From positions 1 through 6,606 of the forward strand of contig DATAVE010000065.1 in the NCBI GenBank assembly GCA_036267875.1: DNA of 6,606 bases, written 5' to 3'. The translations under genes were made by a program, and so were the position numbers. The stretch is from DASZTV01 sp036267875 (lineage in GTDB: Bacteria > Actinomycetota > Actinomycetes > JAFAQI01). Below, piece after piece: positions 1 to 3,980 of this stretch (within the stretch, counting starts at the first letter, position 1; every line of letters begins with the position of its first letter). A model generated the notes under the pieces. That model worked only from the letters and a program-made list of their open reading frames with translations, did no database searches and was not told the DNA's origin.

Positions 1-2
1 TC

Positions 3-695
3 GCGACGCTTGATCCACTCGCCGACGATGATGCGATCGCGGCCGGCGTCGGGGCTGGGTTCGGTCTCATGCTCGAACTCGTGCCGCTGGTCGCCGCTCG
101 CCGAACCGAACCCGGTGACGACCTGCTCAGTGCGCTCGTCAACGGAGCGGACGGGCTGCCGGCAGAAGACGCGATTCCCCTCGCGTTACTTCTCCTGGCC
201 GCCGGGCATGAGACGACCGCCAATCTCGTGGGGAACGCGGTCGTCGCGTTGCACGACCATCCAGACGTGGCCCGCGCTGTACGCGCTGACCGTCGGCTGC
301 TCCCGAAGCTGGTCGATGAACTCCTGCGCTACGACGGGCCGGTCCAACTCGCCAGCCGAATCGCGCTACAGGACTGCACTGCTGGCGGCGCGGAAGTTGC
401 GGCAGGCGACCAGGTACTCATCGGCATCGGCGCAGCGAACCGCGACCCCGCTGCCTTTGAGTGTCCCGACGAAATCAGGCTCGACAGGAAAGGCGGTCAC
501 CTCGCGTTCGGCCACGGTCGGCACTTCTGCGCTGGTGCGGCGCTCGCCCGCATCGAAACTCAAGAGATCCTTGATCGGCTGCTCGATTTGCCGATTGCCA
601 TCGAAACGGCTGACATCCAGCTCGAGCGCGGAACGTCGGCCACCTTCCGACGCGTCGAACGACTGTCGCTGACCGCGCACCGCATGCCAGCCTAG
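3..695 (+). CDS. Cytochrome P450, C-terminal part (5' end outside window)
   Basis: This is a haem-thiolate monooxygenase of the soluble bacterial type, which would hydroxylate or otherwise oxidise a small organic substrate using electrons from a ferredoxin or similar partner. The reading frame is open from the left edge, so about 230 of the usual ~400 residues are visible; an internal ATG at 69 is not the start. Motifs appear in the right order: I-helix oxygen-activation motif AGHETT (visible residues 67-72, bases 201-218), K-helix ExxR as ELLR (106-109), the R..A..D segment after it, the conserved GAANRDP stretch, and the haem loop FGHGRHFCAG (169-178) with the axial cysteine at bases 528-530. 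The C-terminal end is intact and stops at TAG 693-695. No ferredoxin or reductase gene is next to it here. The substrate cannot be read from this portion; the motifs resemble the CYP105/CYP107-like bacterial classes in general, but I do not assign a CYP family. Confidence 0.95.
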   Translation, partial: ATLDPLADDDAIAAGVGAGFGLMLELVPLVAARRTEPGDDLLSALVNGADGLPAEDAIPLALLLLAAGHETTANLVGNAVVALHDHPDVARAVRADRRLLPKLVDELLRYDGPVQLASRIALQDCTAGGAEVAAGDQVLIGIGAANRDPAAFECPDEIRLDRKGGHLAFGHGRHFCAGAALARIETQEILDRLLDLPIAIETADIQLERGTSATFRRVERLSLTAHRMPA

Positions 696-714
696 GTTCC
701 AGCTCACCTGATAC

Positions 715-740
715 GACGGCTGCGCCTGCTGTCAGCCGTC
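715..740 (+). terminator. Hairpin downstream of the P450, possible bidirectional terminator
   Basis: GACGGCTG (715-722) and CAGCCGTC (733-740) are perfect reverse complements around a 10-base loop, giving an 8-bp GC-rich stem that begins 20 bases after the P450 stop. There is no T-run after it, which is common for hairpin terminators in high-GC actinobacteria. It lies between two tail-to-tail genes (the P450 and the minus-strand LOG remnant, whose stop is at 764), so it could end transcription from both sides. The structure is seen directly; its function is inferred. Confidence 0.5.
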
Positions 741-763
741 TCGCGGACCGTGGCCAGACTCGA

Positions 764-1009
764 TCAGTGCCCAGCACCTGGCTGCTTTTCCGGACACCCA
801 TCAGCCCACTTGGCCGTGGATGTCGGACGCCACTCGTCCATCAGCTGCAGGAGCCGCACCGGGTCGTCAGCGGACAACGCCAACGCGCGGTGCTGGGGCC
901 TCAGAGACCGCTCCTCAACTGCGTGATCGAGGAAGGAGAGCAGAGAGTCGCAGAAGCCAAGGGTGTTCAGCAGCCCGGTCGGCTTTGCATGCAGACCTAG
1001 CTGTGACCA
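764..1009 (-). pseudogene. Remnant of a LOG/TIGR00730-family Rossmann-fold protein (C-terminal third)
   Basis: The intact family includes cytokinin riboside 5'-monophosphate phosphoribohydrolases (LOG, formerly annotated as lysine decarboxylase-like) and is usually about 180-200 residues. Here only the last ~80 codons are recognisable, reading leftward: WSQLGLHAKPTGLLN (from base 1009), then GFCDSLLSFLDHAVEE, then LRPQHRALALSADDP, ending at a TGA at 766-764. These match the family's block with xQLGxHxKPxGLLN, the xFLDHAVxEGFLRPxHR helix and the following DDP. The essential upstream motifs, PGGxGTxEE and the substrate-binding GGGxxGLMG, are absent from this frame. The frame stays open to an ATG at 1123, but residues before W (base 1009) do not resemble the family. 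In another frame, at about 1010-1050, there is only scattered similarity (SEV...VPT where LEE...VWT is expected), suggesting small frameshifting indels. No start codon or ribosome-binding site can be proposed. Decay is inferred; homology of the C-terminal block is strong by eye. Confidence 0.72.
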
Positions 1010-1109
1010 GGAGCGTGGGCACCCGATTGGAAACCTCCGACGCTGGTGGATGCCGCAAGACCCGACGGCCGGGGCCAAAGCCCTCGCGGGCTTCTGGTTA
1101 TCCATCGAT

Positions 1110-1122
1110 TGATCGCTGATCA
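1110..1122. promoter_or_regulatory. Small inverted repeat TGATC-GCT-GATCA, possible operator
   Basis: A perfect 5-bp inverted repeat with a 3-base centre lies 5 bases upstream of the putative -10 hexamer of the VOC-esterase unit, in an AT-richer patch that also contains ATCGAT. The position, between the expected -35 and -10 elements, is where a repressor dimer could bind. No regulator gene is adjacent and the repeat is short enough to occur by chance. Confidence 0.22.
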
Positions 1123-1127
1123 CCCGT

Positions 1128-1133
1128 TAGCCT
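1128..1133 (+). promoter_or_regulatory. Putative -10 element TAGCCT for leaderless transcription of the VOC gene
   Basis: TAGCCT fits the actinobacterial -10 consensus TANNNT and ends six bases before the GTG at 1140, which is the spacing that would put the transcript's first base on the start codon. There is no Shine-Dalgarno-like purine run in front of this GTG, which agrees with a leaderless mRNA. The -35 region is weak: TCGATT at 1105-1110 gives a 17-base spacer but only three consensus matches. Confidence 0.4.
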
Positions 1134-1139
1134 CGGCCC

Positions 1140-1628
1140 GTGGCCGCACAGTGTGTTTGCTGCGGAGACTCGGTCGAGTGGTGGGTGCGGCTTCGCTCGC
1201 ATCCGGACCTCCCGATCTGTCATGGCTGTCTTGGTGGGCTGAACGCCCAACGAGACGGTCAACTGCAGCTGGCGACCGAGGAGTGGCTCGTTACGGGCTA
1301 CGAGCCCATCTTTGTAGTCGCAGACGTCAAGCGGTCGGTCGTCTTCTTCGAGCGCCTTGGATTCGAGACGTCCTTCCACGACGAGACCTATGCCTTCGCG
1401 CATCGCGATCGTGACCTCACCGTTCATCTGGCGAAGGCTGAGGAAGGTTCACGGCCTGGTCATAGCTCGCTGTATCTCCGCTGCCAGGACGCCGATCGCG
1501 TCGCCGAGGATTGGCGCAACGCAGGGGTATCGGTTGCCGGCCCAGACGATCAGGACTACGGCAAGCGAGAGGGAATGGTCACCGATCCCGACGGCAACAC
1601 CATCCGATTCGGCTCCCCGCCGCGGTGA
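1140..1628 (+). CDS. VOC-superfamily (glyoxalase/bleomycin-resistance-like) protein with N-terminal cysteine cluster
   Basis: The 162-residue product has two parts. Residues 54-162 form a single vicinal-oxygen-chelate (VOC) unit: YEPIFVVADVKRSVVFFERL (first beta strand and helix), then HSSLYLRCQDADRVAEDWR, then the family's C-terminal signature as REGMVTDPDGNTIRFG. VOC proteins act as metal-dependent lyases, isomerases or dioxygenases, or as drug-binding proteins such as those for bleomycin; one VOC unit normally dimerises. Residues 1-50 are an addition with Cys5, Cys7, Cys8, Cys27 and Cys30 (VCCG and PICHGC), spaced like a small zinc-binding finger, with WW at 14-15. The GTG at 1140 is chosen because it precedes the cysteine cluster and sits at the right distance from a TANNNT box; starting later would remove the conserved-looking cysteines. 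The last codon and stop overlap the next gene (GTGA, 1625-1628), implying translational coupling to the secreted esterase. The substrate is unknown. The VOC fold is clear; zinc binding is inferred. Confidence 0.87.
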   Translation: MAAQCVCCGDSVEWWVRLRSHPDLPICHGCLGGLNAQRDGQLQLATEEWLVTGYEPIFVVADVKRSVVFFERLGFETSFHDETYAFAHRDRDLTVHLAKAEEGSRPGHSSLYLRCQDADRVAEDWRNAGVSVAGPDDQDYGKREGMVTDPDGNTIRFGSPPR

Positions 1629-2479
1629 CGCTGCTACGTGCCCGCCAGTTGCGCGCGCTGCTCTGCGCAGCTCTGCCAGCGACGTTTTGCGTCCTCACCT
1701 GCGGCACAGCCACAGCACACCCGACCAGCGCGAGATCGGCCGGGCCACCACGCGGATCACAGTACGTCGCAATGGGCAGCTCGTACGCCGCGGGCTACGA
1801 CATCAACCCGCAAGAACCGGACACCGGTCTTTGCGGTCGCTCGATCGTCGATTACCCGCACCTGGTAGCCCGCAAGTTGCACCTGCGACTCAACGATGTG
1901 TCGTGTGGCGGAGCTGTGACCGCAAACGCGCTCGGCACTCCTCAGCAATCACATCCGCCGCAGATTGACGCCGTGACGTCGAACACAAAGCTCGTCACCA
2001 TGACGATCGGCGGCAACGATGTCGACTACGTCGCGACGGCGCTGGAGTGCGGGCTACTCGGACCCGCATGTATCGAGGTGGCCGACCGCAAGACGATCAA
2101 CGCCGAGTTCGAGAAGCTGCCCCATTCACTCGAGTCACTTATCTCTGCGATTCGCGCCAAAGCGCACGCGGTCACGATCGTGCTCGTCGCGTATCCAAGG
2201 CTCGTCCCACCCAAGCCGTGCGCGGCCTTGAACTACACCCCGCCGGCAACCCGGCTCGTTGCCTCGATCGGGGCGAGGCTCGAGCGAGTGTTCGTCAGCG
2301 TCGCGCGCGCAACCCACATCCTGTTGGCGGACCCGTACGTCCTCGGCGCGAACCATGGCCCGTGCGCGGGCGACAAGCGCTGGGTGGTCGGCCTGGTTCC
2401 CGACAACGGCGCGCCGTACCACCCGACAGCGGCCGGCCACCGCGAGATGGCTCGACTGGTCGAGCGGGCGCTCAGCTAG
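1625..2479 (+). CDS. Secreted SGNH-family (GDSL-like) esterase/lipase
   Basis: This is a 284-residue serine hydrolase of the SGNH superfamily, closest in motif layout to the secreted actinobacterial SEST-type esterases and phospholipases that hydrolyse ester bonds of lipids or cell-surface acyl groups. The start is GTG 1625, overlapping the VOC stop as GTGA; an upstream ATG in the same frame at 1511 would bury the signal peptide. Residues 1-31 are a signal peptide (RARQLR, a hydrophobic core, then likely signal peptidase I site ATA/H at 31/32); Cys26 is not in a convincing lipobox. Blocks in order: block I as MGSSYAAG (50-57; the usual GDS is GSS, nucleophile probably Ser53), block II glycine in CGGAVTAN (94-101), block III GGND (129-132), and the catalytic His in PYHPTAAGH (264-272, His266). 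Cys70, 94, 142, 149, 199 and 247 could make three disulfides, as in the SEST relatives, fitting export. Its stop TAG is shared as CTAG with the convergent livF gene. Confidence 0.9.
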   Translation: MTLLRARQLRALLCAALPATFCVLTCGTATAHPTSARSAGPPRGSQYVAMGSSYAAGYDINPQEPDTGLCGRSIVDYPHLVARKLHLRLNDVSCGGAVTANALGTPQQSHPPQIDAVTSNTKLVTMTIGGNDVDYVATALECGLLGPACIEVADRKTINAEFEKLPHSLESLISAIRAKAHAVTIVLVAYPRLVPPKPCAALNYTPPATRLVASIGARLERVFVSVARATHILLADPYVLGANHGPCAGDKRWVVGLVPDNGAPYHPTAAGHREMARLVERALS

Positions 2480-2489
2480 AGGTAGCTGA
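2472..2489. terminator. Small stem-loop spanning the convergent stop codons
   Basis: TCAGCTA (2472-2478) and TAGCTGA (2483-2489) are perfect reverse complements separated by GAGG, giving a 7-bp stem with a 4-base loop. The left arm contains the stop codons of both converging genes (CTAG 2476-2479, its last base being the first of the loop). No intergenic DNA exists here, so this is the only obvious candidate for a bidirectional transcript end or a 3'-protecting hairpin. The stem is short, has only three G-C pairs and lacks a T-run, so terminator activity is uncertain. Confidence 0.35.
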
Positions 2490-3186
2490 TCCCCGCGCCG
2501 GCGCCTTGCAGCTCCGACGGCTCTCCGACGAAGCTGATCGTGCCCTTGGCCATCACGTAACAGATGTCCGCCAGCCGAAGCGCGTACTGCGTGTACTGCT
2601 CGACGAGCACGATCGTCGTGCCGTCGCGCTTCAAATGCTCGACAGCGTCGTAGAGCTTCTGGACGATCAGCGGCGCGAGGCCGGCTGAGATCTCGTCCAT
2701 CATCAGCACCTTCGGGTTGGCCAGGAACGCCCGGCTCATCGCGAGCATCTGTTGCTCGCCGCCCGACAGCGTCCCGGCTCGCTGCTTCTGCCGCCCACCC
2801 AGTGCGGGAAACATCTCGTCCACACGAGCAAGCTGCTTGCGCCGCCACGATTTGTCGACGCCCTGCGCCGACTCGGCAGCGAGCTCGAGGTTCTCCCCGA
2901 CCGACAGCCCGGGAAAGACGCCGCGCCCATCAGGCACCAGCGTCAGACCGCGCTTCGCGCGGTAGTACGTCGACAGCCCATCGATCCGCTGGCCGAACAG
3001 TCGCACCAATCCGCCGCTGGTCGCGACCGTTCCGGTCAGCGCCCCCAGCGTGCTGGTCTTGCCTGCACCATTCGGCCCGAGCAGCGCAACGGTCGCGCCT
3101 TGCGGAACGCACAGCGACAGGTCGTGGACGACGGTGACCTTGCCGTAGCCGGCAGACAGCCCTTCGGTTTCGAGAGCGAGCGTCAC
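2476..3186 (-). CDS. livF: HAAT-family ABC importer ATPase, LivF type
   Basis: This 236-residue cytoplasmic ATPase would pair with the LivG-type ATPase to power import of branched-chain amino acids or another carboxylated or amide solute. Motifs: Walker A GPNGAGKTS (37-45), the LivF-typical VPDGRGVFPGLSVGENL (84-100) in the Q-loop region, signature LSGGEQQ (140-146), and Walker B VLMMDE (160-165). At the H-loop position it has VEQ (195-197) rather than VEH; this Gln is usual in LivF proteins, so it is not damage. Length matches the family (about 233-240). The start is GTG at 3186, overlapping the livG stop by 4 bases (GTGA on the minus strand), so translation is probably coupled; no good ribosome-binding site of its own is visible. 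It is the last gene of the operon and its TAG is shared with the converging esterase gene. The assignment to the LivF class is firm; the solute is not known. Confidence 0.94.
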   Translation of the reverse strand: MTLALETEGLSAGYGKVTVVHDLSLCVPQGATVALLGPNGAGKTSTLGALTGTVATSGGLVRLFGQRIDGLSTYYRAKRGLTLVPDGRGVFPGLSVGENLELAAESAQGVDKSWRRKQLARVDEMFPALGGRQKQRAGTLSGGEQQMLAMSRAFLANPKVLMMDEISAGLAPLIVQKLYDAVEHLKRDGTTIVLVEQYTQYALRLADICYVMAKGTISFVGEPSELQGAGAGISYL

Positions 3187-3980
3187 GCGTCCACCGCCGC
3201 CTCATCCAGGTCCGCGCCGAGGTATGCCGCGCGTACGACGGGGTCCTTGCGAACCTCGGCCGGTGTGCCCTGCGCGATCATCCGGCCGAAGTCGAGGACA
3301 TAGATCTGGTTCGACAGCGCCATAACGAGTTCGATGTCGTGCTCGACCAGCAGGATCGTCAGGCCGAGGTCTGCCAACGAGCTGAGCACGGAGTGCAGCC
3401 GCTCGGTCTCGGAGTTGGACAGGCCGCTGGCGGGCTCGTCGAGCAAGAGCACCTTTGGGTCGGTGCACAGCGCCCGCGCCAGCTCGACCAGCCGCGAGAG
3501 CCCAGTGGGCAGCGAGCCGGCCGGACGGTCGGCAAGATCGGCGATCCCGACGAGGTCCATCGCCTCGCGTACCTGGCGAAGCACACCCGGATTATCCGGG
3601 TGACGCAGCGAAAAGAGGTCACGCCAGATGTGCTGGCTCGCTCGACCTTCGACCGCGACCTGAAGGTTCTCCGCGACGGACAGCCCGGTGAAGAGCTCCA
3701 GGATCTGGAACGTCCTCGCCATCCCGGCCCGCGCCCGCTTGTCGGGCGTCATGCCCTTCATGCTTCGCCCGTCGAGATAGGCGGCGCCCTTCTCCGGATT
3801 CAGGATGCCGCTGATGGCGTGGAACATCGTCGTCTTTCCGGCGCCGTTCGGACCGATCAGCGAGGTGACCTGACCCGGCTGCGCGGTAAGGCTCGCGTTG
3901 TTGACCGCCACGAACCCGCCGAAACGCACCGTGATGTCGCGCGCTTCGAGCACCGCCCCCCGCAGATCGCCTGCGCTCAT
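3183..3980 (-). CDS. livG: HAAT-family ABC importer ATPase, LivG type
   Basis: This 265-residue ATPase is the second nucleotide-binding subunit of the importer. Motifs: Walker A GPNGAGKTT (43-51), Q-loop ARTFQ (88-92) followed by the LivG-typical ELFTGLSVAENLQVA, Walker B VLLLDEP (177-183), D-loop region SGLSNSE (185-191) and H-loop VEHD (212-215). The ABC signature is divergent: LPTGLSRLVELARAL (157-171) replaces LSGGQ; LivG proteins commonly have forms such as LxYGxQR here, so the site is expected to work. A LivG-specific insertion (about residues 111-131, WRDLFSLRH) lies after the Q-loop, and the C terminus ends with the usual AYLG followed by an acidic tail. The ATG at 3980 overlaps the permease stop (ATGA on the minus strand) and is preceded, 6 bases away, by GGGGAG inside the permease gene. 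Confidence 0.94.
   Translation of the reverse strand: MSAGDLRGAVLEARDITVRFGGFVAVNNASLTAQPGQVTSLIGPNGAGKTTMFHAISGILNPEKGAAYLDGRSMKGMTPDKRARAGMARTFQILELFTGLSVAENLQVAVEGRASQHIWRDLFSLRHPDNPGVLRQVREAMDLVGIADLADRPAGSLPTGLSRLVELARALCTDPKVLLLDEPASGLSNSETERLHSVLSSLADLGLTILLVEHDIELVMALSNQIYVLDFGRMIAQGTPAEVRKDPVVRAAYLGADLDEAAVDA

Larger units (their letters stand above)
696..1139. other. 444-base stretch without an intact gene
   Basis: This holds, from left to right, the hairpin after the P450, the LOG-family remnant on the minus strand, about 120 bases (1010-1127) with no recognisable coding content, and a probable promoter just before the VOC gene. Open frames on the plus strand across 767-1119 have Arg/Pro/Ser-rich translations without family features and look like shadows of the remnant. 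Confidence 0.6.

Noticed and set aside
10..672. Plus-strand 220-codon frame overlapping the P450
   Set aside because: Ser/Arg-rich shadow frame; the P450 motifs are all in the other frame.
1511..1624. Earlier ATG at 1511 for the SGNH esterase
   Set aside because: It would add 38 Arg-rich residues ahead of a clear signal peptide and overlap the VOC domain out of frame; GTG 1625 gives a proper signal peptide and a GTGA coupling overlap.
2462..2473. GAGCG-GG-CGCTC inverted repeat at the end of the esterase gene
   Set aside because: Loop too short for a 5-bp stem and only a 4-bp stem with a usable loop; in GC-rich coding sequence this is expected by chance.
2495..2504. Self-complementary GCGCCGGCGC near the end of livF
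   Set aside because: It is a perfect palindrome with no loop, inside codons for Gly/Ala-rich residues; typical of GC-rich coding DNA and not a credible hairpin.
2047..2688. Plus-strand open frame (213 codons) running from the esterase into livF
   Set aside because: Arg-rich out-of-frame reading of the esterase followed by antisense livF; no domain features.
2135..2848. Minus-strand open frame (237 codons) across the esterase-livF junction
   Set aside because: Arg/Ala-rich translation crossing two well-supported genes in the wrong frame; no motifs.
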